A DNA stretch of 64,000 nt from Rikenellaceae bacterium (GCA_017442365.1 JAFRZW010000002.1:1-64000); one strand, 5' to 3'. Numbered from the stretch's first letter, positions 35,511 to 43,737 are shown. A program made the numbers and translations. The notes: generated by a model from the letters alone, not told the origin.

Positions 35511-36560
35511 ATGAACAAGGAACAGTTAATAAACATTCTCTCGTCGATCGTTCACCCCGAAACGGGTAAGAACCTCGTTGAGAGCGACTTGGTTTCGATG
35601 GCTGAGCTCGATGGCGGTAAGGTTGTGCTCAACCTGATGATGGCAAAGCCGCGCGATCCGTTTGCTGTGAAGATCAAAAACCGTATCGAAGAGATGGCAG
35701 CCGAGGTGCTCGGCGAGGAGGCCGAACTGCTCACCGTCATCGTGCGCGAGCAGGCGCCCAAGCAACCCAAACCGCAACCTCGCTCGGCAGCCGAACAGAT
35801 CCGCAAGGTGGTTGCTGTGGCGTCGGGTAAGGGCGGTGTCGGCAAATCGACCGTAACGGCAAACTTGGCTGTGGCACTGCGCAATGCGGGCTACAAAGTG
35901 GGTATTCTGGACGCCGATGTCTATGGTCCGTCGCAACCCAAAATGTTTGGCGTTGAGGAGTATATCCCTGAGATGGTCGAGCGCGACGGTGCGGAATATA
36001 TGGCAGCAGCCGAGGTGATGGGTATCAAGATTATGTCGATCGGATTCTTCATTGCGGCTGACGATGCGCTCGTTTGGCGTGGTCCGATGGCCAACAACGC
36101 CCTGCGTCAGATGATCCACCAGACCGAGTGGGGTGCACTGGATTATCTGCTGATCGACCTGCCGCCGGGCACGGGCGATATCCACCTCAGCGTGATGTCG
36201 GAGCTGACGATCGACTCGGCGGTGATCGTTACCACGCCCCAGCAGGTGGCGTTAGCGGACGTGCTGCGCGGAATACGTATGTTCAAGGCCGAGAAGATCA
36301 ACATTCCCGTAGCGGGTCTGATCGAGAATATGGCGTGGTTCACTCCGCGCGAGTTGCCCGACAACCGTTACTACATCTTCGGTCGCGGTGGCGGTCGTGC
36401 GCTGGCCGAGAAGGAGGGTGTCGATTTCTTGGGTGAAGTTCCTATTATTCAATCGGTTATGGAGGGAGCTGATTGTGGTCGTCCCGCCTCGTCGTTCGAT
36501 GTCGATACCGAGAAGTATTACCGTGAGATCGCCACGCGCCTTGTCGAAAAGGTAGGTTAG
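35511..36560 (+). CDS. mrp: Mrp/ApbC-type P-loop iron-sulfur cluster carrier ATPase
   Basis: A 349-residue protein with an N-terminal DUF59/MIP18-like domain (about 1-85) and a ParA/MinD-fold ATPase. Motifs: deviant Walker A GKGGVGKSTVTANLA (about 107-121), DADVYGPSQP and LLIDLPPGTGDIH. The family transfers Fe-S clusters to target proteins. The usual C-terminal CxxC for cluster binding is not obvious: the segment where it would lie reads ENMAWFTPRELPDNRYYIFG, with no cysteine pair. The gene ends where the AT-rich candidate origin begins. Confidence 0.9.
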   Translation: MNKEQLINILSSIVHPETGKNLVESDLVSMAELDGGKVVLNLMMAKPRDPFAVKIKNRIEEMAAEVLGEEAELLTVIVREQAPKQPKPQPRSAAEQIRKVVAVASGKGGVGKSTVTANLAVALRNAGYKVGILDADVYGPSQPKMFGVEEYIPEMVERDGAEYMAAAEVMGIKIMSIGFFIAADDALVWRGPMANNALRQMIHQTEWGALDYLLIDLPPGTGDIHLSVMSELTIDSAVIVTTPQQVALADVLRGIRMFKAEKINIPVAGLIENMAWFTPRELPDNRYYIFGRGGGRALAEKEGVDFLGEVPIIQSVMEGADCGRPASSFDVDTEKYYREIATRLVEKVG

Positions 36561-36983
36561 AGTTGTTGATAATGTTCAAAAACGGTGTTGAAAGTTGTGA
36601 AATAAGTGGTCGAAAACTTTTCACAAAATCAGCCCTCGAAAATTTGGAATTTTACGCTCGACACTTGTATAGTGTAGTAGTCCAATTTTCCAAATCAAAT
36701 TCTTCAAAAAGGATTGACAACGACTCACACGCAAAAACGTAATAAAATGTTGAAACAACAGCTCTGTTCATTTGTCGATAAATGATAATAACAACTGTTG
36801 ATAATTAGAATTAAAAGATTGGATATCGATAAATTAGAATAAAAAGCAGATGTTTATCGAAGGTTGATAAACCACGACGGTCAGTAATCGACACCGAGTT
36901 ATCGACACTTTCAACAGGCATTATTCTTATTCTTTTTTATTTATTATTTTATAATGTATAAAAATTAAAAACAATAAAAAGCT
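36561..36983. other. oriC: Candidate chromosome replication origin (oriC) with clustered DnaA-box-like sites
   Basis: A 423-base gene-free AT-rich gap. Four exact TTATC(G/A)ACA sites: 36564-36572 (-), 36773-36781 (-), 36796-36804 (-) and 36899-36907 (+). One-mismatch relatives: 36824-36832, 36862-36870 and 36885-36893. CTTTCAACA (36587-36594 region and 36908-36916) and GTTTCAACA (36748-36756) are further variants. A near-pure AT tract at 36917-36983 could be the unwinding element. The E. coli consensus is TTATCCACA; the sites here vary at the sixth base. dnaA is not in the window, which is usual for Bacteroidota. Two parS-like sites lie 10 kb away. An alternative is a regulatory region of nadA. 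Confidence 0.6.
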
Positions 36984-37925
36984 ATGGCTGACAACTCACT
37001 CCTCGCTCAAAAGATCGCAGCACTCAAAGCCGAGAAGCAAGCTGTGATCCTCGCTCACTACTACACCGCACCCGAGGTGCAACAGGTGGCCGACTTCGTA
37101 GGCGACTCGCTCGCGCTGGCTATCGAGGCGGCAAAAACCGACGCTCGTGTGATCCTCTTTGCCGGTGTTCACTTTATGGCCGAGACCGCAAAGGTGCTCT
37201 GCCCCGATCGCAAGGTGTTGATTCCCGACCCTGAGGCGGGTTGCTCGCTCGCCGACTCGTGCCGTGCCGAGGATCTTGCCGAGTTCCTGCGCGACTACCC
37301 CGACCATAAGGTGGTGTCGTATGTCAATACGACCGTCGGGGTCAAGGCGCTCACCGACGTCTGCTGCACCTCGTCGAACGCTTTGAAGGTGGTGCAGTCG
37401 ATTCCTGCCGAGCAACCGATCGTATTTGGTCCCGACCGCAACCTCGGATCGTATATCCAGAAGCTCACAGGTCGCTCGAATATGGTGCTGTGGAATGGTG
37501 CCTGCCACGTCCACGAGGAGTTTTCGTTGGAGGCTATCGTGCGTTTGAAGGCGGAGAACCCCGCGGCGAAGGTTGTTGTGCACCCCGAGTGCAAGGCGGC
37601 GATTGTCGCGGTGGCGGACTATACGGGTTCGACAGCAGGTATTTTGGAATATTGCCAAAAGAGTGATGCACAGACATTTATCGTTGTAACCGAGGCAGGT
37701 ATTCTGTTCGAGTTGCAGCGTCGTTGTCCCGAGAAGAGATTCATTCCCGCGCCTCCCGCATCACCTGCTACGGGTTGTGGTTGCAACGAGTGCGCCTATA
37801 TGAAGATGGTAACCTTGGAGAAGATTGTGTCGGCGTTGGAGAACGAGCAGCCCGAGATCGTCCTCGACGAAGAGGTGCGCAAGGCGGCCGAGCGCTCGAT
37901 CCGAAATATGATAGCTATTAAATAG
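36984..37925 (+). CDS. nadA: Quinolinate synthase NadA
   Basis: A [4Fe-4S] enzyme that condenses iminoaspartate (from NadB, gene at 277) with dihydroxyacetone phosphate to quinolinate. The 313-residue protein has the NadA pattern AHYYTAPEVQQVADFVGDS (about 25-43), FAGVHFMAETAKVL and the three cluster cysteines in PEAGCSLADSC, NGACHVHE/HPEC and GCGCNEC regions. It is the short, single-gene form. No TAnnTTTG is evident immediately upstream; the AT tract of the candidate origin abuts the start. Confidence 0.96.
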   Translation: MADNSLLAQKIAALKAEKQAVILAHYYTAPEVQQVADFVGDSLALAIEAAKTDARVILFAGVHFMAETAKVLCPDRKVLIPDPEAGCSLADSCRAEDLAEFLRDYPDHKVVSYVNTTVGVKALTDVCCTSSNALKVVQSIPAEQPIVFGPDRNLGSYIQKLTGRSNMVLWNGACHVHEEFSLEAIVRLKAENPAAKVVVHPECKAAIVAVADYTGSTAGILEYCQKSDAQTFIVVTEAGILFELQRRCPEKRFIPAPPASPATGCGCNECAYMKMVTLEKIVSALENEQPEIVLDEEVRKAAERSIRNMIAIK

Positions 37926-38093
37926 GATTCAAGATTCAAAATTCAAGATTCAAAATTATTTTCTTTATTATTATTGAGATACACTCTGTGGTGTAGTGGC
38001 TTTTTGAATTGAAAATCTTATCATCGGAGGGTGGGGGCTCACCCGAAGGGCGACCCTCCGATGATAACACGACTTTCATAAAAGTCGTGGATT
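37926..38093. repeat. Intergenic palindromic element between nadA and the S46 peptidase
   Basis: AATTCAAGATTCAAAATT repeats are followed by a perfect 14-bp inverted repeat TATCATCGGAGGGT (38019-38032) / ACCCTCCGATGATA (38053-38066). A CACGACTTT/AAAGTCGTG hairpin (38068-38089) comes next. The right side (CCGATGATAACACG plus hairpin) resembles 29986-30021. The rest of the gap to 38193 is AT-rich with no gene. Confidence 0.75.
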
Positions 38094-38193
38094 AGTTAGT
38101 TCTTTTTTTACTTATTATTAATTTTAATTTAATAATATAAATAATAAAAGCAGATTACTCTCAAAAAGAGTAACAATTTCGGTGGCGAAGTAT

Positions 38194-38201
38194 TATTTTT
38201 G
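38194..38201 (+). promoter_or_regulatory. -7 element for the S46 peptidase gene
   Basis: TATTTTTG, 46 bases before the ATG. Confidence 0.5.
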
Positions 38202-38247
38202 CAACTAAATATTTAGAGCAAACAACAAACAAAAACAATAGAAAACT

Positions 38248-40377
38248 ATGAAACTCAAAAATTTAATCCTTTCGTTGATCGTGGCGGCGGCTATTGCTGT
38301 GCCCGCACACGCTGACGAGGGTATGTGGCTGCTGCCCTACCTCCAAAAGATGAACATCAAGGATATGAAGGCTAAGGGTCTGAAACTCTCGGCCGAAGAT
38401 ATCTACTCGGTGAACAACCACGCGCTGAAAGATGCAATTGTGATCTTCGGTGGCGGTTGTACGGGCGAAGTGGTGTCGAGCGAGGGTTTGCTGCTCACAA
38501 ACCACCACTGCGGCTACGGTTCGATTCAGGCACTGAGTAGCGTCGAGCACGACTACCTCAAAAATGGTTTCTGGGCTATGTCGCGCGAGCAGGAGCTGCC
38601 CGCACCCGGTTTGCAGGTGCGTTTCGTGCGCCACATTATCGACGTTACGGCCGATATGGTCGGCAACGTGCCCTCGACCGCAGGTCAGGAAGAGTACGAC
38701 AAAATCACCCGCGAAAACCGTACCAAGTTGATGAAACGTCTCGAAAAGCAGTATCCCGATATGGAGCTGTCGGTTAAGTCGTTCTTCGGTGGTAATCAGT
38801 ACTTTGCATTTGTGATTGAGGTCTTTTCGGACGTGCGTCTTGTGGGTACTCCTCCCACCTCGATCGGTAAGTTCGGTGGTGATACCGACAACTGGATGTG
38901 GCCCCGCCATACGGGCGACTTCTCGATGTTCCGTATCTATGCCGACAAGAACAACAAGCCCGCGGCTTACTCGCCCGACAACGTGCCCTACAAGCCCGTA
39001 AAGCACTTGAAGGTGTCGCTCGCGGGTGTCGAGGAGGGCGACTACACGATGATTATGGGCTTCCCCGGCTCGACTCAGCGCTATATGACCTCGTACGAGA
39101 TCGACGAGATGTTGAAGGTTACCAACCCGCAGCGTATCTATATCCGTGGCGAGCGTCAGGCAATCCTCAAAGAGGATATGCAGGCAAGCGATAAGATCCG
39201 TATTCAGTATGCATCGAAATATGCCTCGTCGTCGAACTATTGGAAAAATTCGATCGGTATGTCGCGCGGTGTCGAGAAACTCAATGTAAAGGGTAAGAAG
39301 AAGGCTCAGGAGAATGCTTTCCAGCAGTGGGCCAACTATAACACCCTGCCCGAGGAGGGTTACATCGACGCTCTGTCGAAGATCCGCGAGGCGGTAGCCG
39401 AGCGCGAGGAGGCAACCGCAACGTCGCAGTATCTCTCGGAGGCGTTCCTGCGTGCCGTTGAGTTCGTGATGCCCGCGCTGCGTTATAGCAATATGAAGCA
39501 GATTGCCAATGTCGAAGTGGCTCGCAAGCAGGCTGAGGCATTCTTCAAGGATTACAGCCCCTCGACCGACCGCAAGGTAACCAAGCGTATGCTTACGATC
39601 GTGCGCGAGAATATGAAGACGCTGCCCTCGTTCTATGCCGAGGAGGTCGATGCCAAGTTTGGTGGCGACGTGAATGCCTATGTTGATTATCTGTTCGACA
39701 ACTCGATCTTCGTCGATGAGGCCAAGACGATGGCTCTCGTTGAGAATTTCGACGTTGAGAAGGTGGCTGCCGACCCCGCAATTCCGATGGTTAAGTCGGT
39801 TTATGAGATGTACTACAAGGCTGCAATGAGCACCCGCGAGTCGGGCGCAAAGTATGCTGAGGGACACCGCAAATATATCGCAGGTTTGATGATACAGCAG
39901 CCCGACAAGATGTGGTACTCGGACGCTAATTTCTCGATCCGTTTGACTTACGGTAACGTGGGCGCATACGACCCGAAGGACGGCGTTAAGTATAAGTATT
40001 ACACCACATTAAAGGGCGTGATGGAGAAGGAGGATCCCTCGAATCCGATGGAGTTCACCGTGCCCGCACGCTTGAAGGAGCTCTACGAGGCTAAGGACTT
40101 CGGTCGCTATGCCGACCGCAATGGCGAACTGCGCGTTGGCTTCATCTCGAACAACGACATTACGGGTGGTAACTCGGGTTCGCCTGTGATGAATGCACGT
40201 GGCGAGCTTGTAGGTTTGGCATTCGACGGCAACTGGGAGGCTATGAGTGGCGACATCGCCTTCGAGCCCGAGTTGCAGCGCACCATTTCGGTCGATATCC
40301 GCTACGTTCTGTTCGTGATCGACAAGTTTGCCGGCGCAGGTCATCTGGTTGATGAGATGACATTGACGACCAAGTAG
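38248..40377 (+). CDS. S46-family dipeptidyl-peptidase, DPP7 type
   Basis: A 709-residue exported serine exopeptidase (signal peptide to AHA-D, about residue 22) that removes dipeptides from peptide N-termini in the periplasm, supporting growth on peptides. Chymotrypsin-like triad: His87 in TNHHCG, an Asp region in FGGDTDNWMWPRHTGDFS (about 210-227), and Ser643 in GGNSGSP. The residue 18 after the serine is Gly (FDGNWEA). This corresponds to the Gly of DPP7 (hydrophobic/Met P1), where DPP11 (Asp/Glu P1) has Arg. That assignment rests on knowledge of the Porphyromonas enzymes. Monocistronic. Confidence 0.93.
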   Translation: MKLKNLILSLIVAAAIAVPAHADEGMWLLPYLQKMNIKDMKAKGLKLSAEDIYSVNNHALKDAIVIFGGGCTGEVVSSEGLLLTNHHCGYGSIQALSSVEHDYLKNGFWAMSREQELPAPGLQVRFVRHIIDVTADMVGNVPSTAGQEEYDKITRENRTKLMKRLEKQYPDMELSVKSFFGGNQYFAFVIEVFSDVRLVGTPPTSIGKFGGDTDNWMWPRHTGDFSMFRIYADKNNKPAAYSPDNVPYKPVKHLKVSLAGVEEGDYTMIMGFPGSTQRYMTSYEIDEMLKVTNPQRIYIRGERQAILKEDMQASDKIRIQYASKYASSSNYWKNSIGMSRGVEKLNVKGKKKAQENAFQQWANYNTLPEEGYIDALSKIREAVAEREEATATSQYLSEAFLRAVEFVMPALRYSNMKQIANVEVARKQAEAFFKDYSPSTDRKVTKRMLTIVRENMKTLPSFYAEEVDAKFGGDVNAYVDYLFDNSIFVDEAKTMALVENFDVEKVAADPAIPMVKSVYEMYYKAAMSTRESGAKYAEGHRKYIAGLMIQQPDKMWYSDANFSIRLTYGNVGAYDPKDGVKYKYYTTLKGVMEKEDPSNPMEFTVPARLKELYEAKDFGRYADRNGELRVGFISNNDITGGNSGSPVMNARGELVGLAFDGNWEAMSGDIAFEPELQRTISVDIRYVLFVIDKFAGAGHLVDEMTLTTK

Positions 40378-40398
40378 GCTAATTCACGATTCAAAATT

Positions 40399-40433
40399 AT
40401 GCCGTGCTCCGCGATGGGGTGCGGCATTTTTTT
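40399..40433 (+). terminator. Terminator after the S46 peptidase gene
   Basis: ATGCCGTGCTCC pairs with GGGGTGCGGCAT, followed by seven T. The stem resembles the terminators at 1891 and 3273, and like them it follows a short ATTCAAAATT repeat. Confidence 0.85.
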
Positions 40434-40519
40434 GCGATGTCCGCCACTCAAAAGAGCCAATCTTGCTGTGCGCTGAAAAGGTAATTTGGATAGCGCTGCG
40501 AATAATTCAAGAGCCTAAT

Positions 40520-40550
40520 TTTGAATAATAGAGAATTATTGCTATCTTTG
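40520..40550 (+). promoter_or_regulatory. Two-part promoter for purD
   Basis: TTTG (40520-40523), exactly 19 bases, then TATCTTTG (40543-40550): a full match to the Bacteroidota consensus, 23 bases before the ATG. Confidence 0.85.
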
Positions 40551-40573
40551 TAGAAACAGACAAATCTAAAAAT

Positions 40574-41884
40574 ATGAAATTACCTCAGAACGTCAATGTT
40601 TTACTGCTCGGTTCGGGCGGACGCGAACACGCTTTTGCTCACTGCATTGCACGCAGTCCCCGCACCGCAAATCTCTATATTGCACCGGGTAATGCCGGCA
40701 CCGCACTCGAAGGCACGAATGTCGATCTGTCGCCGACCGATTTCGGCACGATCAAGCAGTTCGTTCTGCGCAACAATATCAATTTGGTTGTTGTAGGTCC
40801 CGAGGATCCGCTGGTACGTGGTGTGGTCGATTTCTTCCACAGCGATAGCGAGATCTACCATATTCCGGTGATCGGACCGTCGGGCGAGGGTGCCCGTTTG
40901 GAGGGCAGTAAGGAGTACGCCAAGGCATTTATGATGCGCCACAATGTTCCTACGGCGGCCTATCGTTCGTTCGGTGTGGGCGAGGTCGAGGAGGCAGTTG
41001 AGTTCCTGCGCACGCTGCGCCCGCCCTACGTATTGAAGGCTGACGGTCTGGCAGCAGGTAAGGGTGTGGTGATCCTCGACGAGCTGGACGAGGCTCGCAA
41101 CGAGTTGGAGCAGATGTTCGATGGTAAGTTTGGCAAGGCGGGTGCCCGCGTGGTGATCGAGGAGTATCTGAGCGGTATCGAGTGCTCGGTATTTGTTGCA
41201 ACCGACGGCAAGAACTATAAGATTCTGCCCGTTGCGAAGGACTACAAGCGTATTGGCGAGGGCGACACCGGTCTGAATACAGGCGGTATGGGTGCCGTTT
41301 CGCCCGTTCCGTTTGCCGACGAGGAGTTTATGCGCAAGGTCGAGGAGCGTATCGTGCGCCCGACGGTTGCAGGTCTTGCCGAGGAGAAGATCGACTACCA
41401 CGGATTTGTTTTCATCGGTCTGATGAACGTTGCAGGCGATCCCTATGTGATTGAGTATAATGTGCGTATGGGCGACCCCGAGACCGAGGTTGTGCTGCCA
41501 CGTATCGAAAGCGATATTATGGAGTTGTTCGAGGGCATTGCCTTCGGTCAGCTCGACGAGTGCGATCTGCGTATCGATCCCCGCACGGCGGTTACGGTCG
41601 TATGTGTTTCGGGCGGTTATCCCGAGGCCTACGAGAAGGGTAAGCTGATCACGGGTCTGGATACTCCGACGCCTGAGGGCACGAAGGTCTATCACGCAGG
41701 TACGGCTTTGAAGGCGGGAGATACACTCACGTCGGGCGGTCGTGTGCTGGCTGTAACGTCGTTGGCTGAGGATATTCCGTCGGCATTGGCAAAGAGCTAC
41801 GGCACTATCGAGCAGATCAATTACGAAGGTAAATATTGCCGCCGCGACATCGGTCAGGACGTAATGCGCTACGGCAAGGAGTAG
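40574..41884 (+). CDS. purD: Phosphoribosylamine-glycine ligase PurD
   Basis: ATP-grasp enzyme of purine synthesis making glycinamide ribonucleotide. The 436-residue protein begins NVLLLGSGGREHAFAH (about 9-24) and has VVGPEDPLVRGV, the ATP-grasp lysine region LKADGLAAGKGVVIL, the GARS signature FRMGDPE-like VRMGDPETEVVLPR (about 300-313) and a C-terminal GRVLAVTS. No other pur genes are adjacent. Perfect promoter upstream, hairpin terminators downstream. Confidence 0.97.
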   Translation: MKLPQNVNVLLLGSGGREHAFAHCIARSPRTANLYIAPGNAGTALEGTNVDLSPTDFGTIKQFVLRNNINLVVVGPEDPLVRGVVDFFHSDSEIYHIPVIGPSGEGARLEGSKEYAKAFMMRHNVPTAAYRSFGVGEVEEAVEFLRTLRPPYVLKADGLAAGKGVVILDELDEARNELEQMFDGKFGKAGARVVIEEYLSGIECSVFVATDGKNYKILPVAKDYKRIGEGDTGLNTGGMGAVSPVPFADEEFMRKVEERIVRPTVAGLAEEKIDYHGFVFIGLMNVAGDPYVIEYNVRMGDPETEVVLPRIESDIMELFEGIAFGQLDECDLRIDPRTAVTVVCVSGGYPEAYEKGKLITGLDTPTPEGTKVYHAGTALKAGDTLTSGGRVLAVTSLAEDIPSALAKSYGTIEQINYEGKYCRRDIGQDVMRYGKE

Positions 41885-41903
41885 TAATCGGTATTGAGAA
41901 TTG

Positions 41904-41949
41904 AGCGGTTCGAGGTTGCCCGAAAGAGTGCGCGCGAACCGCTTTTTTT
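41904..41949 (+). terminator. Terminator after purD
   Basis: AGCGGTTCG pairs with CGAACCGCT across a 22-base loop, followed by T7. The same CGAACCGC-T run recurs at 42025-42040. Confidence 0.8.
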
Positions 41950-41990
41950 GATATTGGGGTTTGGGTTTCGCAAGTTGAATATGAATTGCT

Positions 41991-42040
41991 AAACCGAAAA
42001 CAGCAGAACCCGCCCATATGGCGGGCGAACCGCTTTTTTT
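41991..42040 (+). repeat. Repeat with CCCGCCCATATGGCGGG hairpin and T-run
   Basis: AAACCGAAAACAGCAGAACC plus hairpin (42009-42025) resembles the unit at 31710-31735 and 31905-31938. The following CGAACCGC plus seven T copies the tail of the purD terminator, so it may be a second terminator. Confidence 0.65.
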
Positions 42041-42069
42041 AATTGTGAATTAAAATAAATACGAGAGTT

Positions 42070-43053
42070 TTGACCTCGAAGATCGACATAACGCGCCAAC
42101 CGCTTCTGTTAGCGTTGGCAACCTCGCTTGTGCTGACGGTGCTCGGACTGCTGTTCCGATTGCCGTTCAATGCGCCATTGCCTGCGATGTCGATCGAGAC
42201 ACCGCTTGGGGCTCTGCTGGCTGCGTTTCAGCGTTCGCACCACGGCTGGTCAGTGGCAGCGGTCTTTCTGACGGCAATCTCGTCGGCCTACCTGATTACG
42301 CGCTCGACGGTGCGTTACGACCTCTATATGCGCCGAACCTATATCGCAATGGTGATGTTTTCGCTCTGTGCGTGCTGCTTGTTTGGGTGCGAGGAGTGGC
42401 TGCGCAGCTGGGCTACACTGCTGACGTTGCAACTCGCTTGTCGCAATTTCGAGGCGGGTTTTCGACGTAGCTACGCCTTTGGCGAGACCTTCCGCGGAGC
42501 GTTTTTCTTGGGTCTTGTGCCGCTGATCTATGCTCCGGCAGCGACGGTGTTGCTCGTACTGCCTGTGCTGATCTTTCTCTTTCGACGTCCCGCGCGCGAG
42601 GTTCCGGTGGCATTGGTGGGTGTCTGCCTGCCGTGGGCAATCACTTCGTATGTGTGGTGGGGAATGGGCTATGAGCTTGATTATGTGATCAATAGTACCA
42701 TTGCGGCAGCACTGACCGAATCGGGATATTCGCTTTTTGGAGGAGCGGGTTTGTTCGATCTGTTGGCGATGGGCACGGTTCTGTTTGTAGTGTTGATGTC
42801 GGTAGGAGTCTATCTGCTCGAACTCGGGACATTGAAATTCAAGGCGCGACGGATTCACGTTTTTTACGTATTGTTGGCGGCGATGATCCTCAGTTCGTCG
42901 TTGGCGGCGGGGTCAGATTGTTGCACGTGGTTGTTGATGTCGATGCCGTTGGCGGTGTCGATGCCGTTGCTGTTTGTCCGGGCAGAGGTTCGCTTTTCAA
43001 TGATCACCTACATACTTCTGTTGGGATTGACGGTGCTGTCGTTGATTGGATAG
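42070..43053 (+). CDS. Polytopic membrane protein, unidentified (DUF6427-like at most)
   Basis: A 327-residue protein with about eight hydrophobic segments: residues about 10-30, 55-75, 90-110, 140-170, 178-198, 225-250, 260-280 and 300-325. There are few charged loops apart from short Arg-rich turns (FRRPARE; RNFEAGFRRS). The start appears to be TTG at 42070, because no ATG precedes the first membrane segment. A resemblance to Bacteroidota DUF6427-type proteins is from memory only. It overlaps neither neighbour. The tRNA-Leu promoter begins 10 bases after its stop. Confidence 0.65.
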   Translation: MTSKIDITRQPLLLALATSLVLTVLGLLFRLPFNAPLPAMSIETPLGALLAAFQRSHHGWSVAAVFLTAISSAYLITRSTVRYDLYMRRTYIAMVMFSLCACCLFGCEEWLRSWATLLTLQLACRNFEAGFRRSYAFGETFRGAFFLGLVPLIYAPAATVLLVLPVLIFLFRRPAREVPVALVGVCLPWAITSYVWWGMGYELDYVINSTIAAALTESGYSLFGGAGLFDLLAMGTVLFVVLMSVGVYLLELGTLKFKARRIHVFYVLLAAMILSSSLAAGSDCCTWLLMSMPLAVSMPLLFVRAEVRFSMITYILLLGLTVLSLIG

Positions 43054-43062
43054 AGCAAGAAA

Positions 43063-43095
43063 TTTGGCATATTCAAAAAATATTTCATACCTTTG
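43063..43095 (+). promoter_or_regulatory. Promoter for tRNA-Leu
   Basis: TTTG (43063-43066), 21 bases, then TACCTTTG (43088-43095), 13 bases before the mature tRNA 5' end. Confidence 0.75.
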
Positions 43096-43108
43096 CGATT
43101 GAAACCAA

Positions 43109-43190
43109 GCGGATATGGTGTAATTGGTAGCCACGTCAGACTTAGGATCTGATGCCGAGAGGCGTGGGGGTTCGAGTCCCTTTATCCGCA
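43109..43190 (+). tRNA. tRNA-Leu, anticodon UAG
   Basis: 82 bases. Acceptor arms GCGGATA/TATCCGC pair over 7 bp with A as discriminator. The anticodon arm CAGA-CUUAGGA-UCUG gives UAG, reading CUN leucine codons. There is a class II long variable arm (TGCCGAGAGGCGTG) and a T-arm with GGTTCGAGTCC. CCA is not encoded, as in most Bacteroidota tRNA genes. Confidence 0.95.
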
Positions 43191-43194
43191 CGTA

Positions 43195-43250
43195 AAAACC
43201 CGAAAAGCAAACTCTTTGATAACCATTGAGGGTCGCTTTTCGGGTTTTTA
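43195..43250 (+). terminator. Terminator after tRNA-Leu
   Basis: AAAAACCCGAAAAGC pairs with GCTTTTCGGGTTTTT around a 26-base loop. A second compact hairpin, GTGCCTTC/GAAGGCAC, follows at 43251-43270, and a third (CCTCCCCT/AGGGGAGG) at 43292-43317. Confidence 0.8.
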
Positions 43251-43399
43251 GTGCCTTCGTGCGAAGGCACGAGTATTCGATCACCCCTCCTAAATCCTCC
43301 CCTGCCGTAGGGGAGGACTTGGTCGGGAACTTATCTTTCCCTCCGAGTGAATCACTCCTCAACCCTTGGCTGGCTACCTTTTAAGGTCGTCTTTTTTTG

Positions 43400-43417
43400 T
43401 GCGGATAAAGGAACTCG
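43400..43417 (-). repeat. Inverted remnant of the tRNA-Leu 3' end
   Basis: On the minus strand this reads CGAGTTCCTTTATCCGCA, matching the last 18 bases of tRNA-Leu (43173-43190) with one change (T for C). No other tRNA part is present, so it is a fragment. No gene is seen in 43191-43530. Confidence 0.6.
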
Positions 43418-43475
43418 CTCTGCTGCCGCTGGTCGAGTCCGCACGATAGACAATAGTATTTTCTCACAAACACAC

Positions 43476-43509
43476 AAAAAAAGGAGCCCACCACGCTGGT
43501 AGGCTCCTT
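43476..43509 (-). terminator. Terminator after the small membrane protein gene
   Basis: On the minus strand AAGGAGCCTACC pairs with GGTGGGCTCCTT (minor mismatch), followed by eight T, 22 bases past the stop. Confidence 0.8.
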
Positions 43510-43530
43510 CGTTTATTGCGGGGTGCGGTC

Positions 43531-43701
43531 TTAGTCGAACAACGCCATAGCAATCAACTTCACAAGCATAGCGATACATAAAATCGACGCAAGTATTACC
43601 ACAATCGTAACAAAAAATCGCATAATACGAAATCCTAAACTCGTATTCGCTTGATAGTGAAAATAGTGATGTACGTGGTGTTGTTTATCGTTGTTGTCCA
43701 T
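43531..43701 (-). CDS. Small His-rich single-pass membrane protein (56 residues)
   Basis: The protein starts MDNNDKQHHVHHYFHYQ: five His in the first 16 residues plus aromatic residues. One strongly hydrophobic segment follows (FFVTIVVILASILCIAMLV, about 29-47), then a short tail ending ALFD. The cytoplasmic or periplasmic His cluster could bind metal, but this is speculation. Support for a real gene: its own TAACTTTG box 29 bases upstream and a strong terminator directly downstream on the same strand. It follows rluD and may also be read from that operon. No family recognised. Confidence 0.7.
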   Translation of the reverse strand: MDNNDKQHHVHHYFHYQANTSLGFRIMRFFVTIVVILASILCIAMLVKLIAMALFD

Positions 43702-43729
43702 AGCGTTATGTGGTTTTAAGCCGTTGCTG

Positions 43730-43737
43730 CAAAGTTA
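43730..43737 (-). promoter_or_regulatory. -7 element for the small membrane protein
   Basis: TAACTTTG on the minus strand, overlapping the stop codon of rluD and 29 bases before the small gene's ATG. Confidence 0.55.

Noticed and set aside
42997..43362. Minus-strand frame covering tRNA-Leu
   Set aside because: It runs through the tRNA and its terminator, a common false gene; the peptide SASDPKSDVATNY derives from the tRNA.
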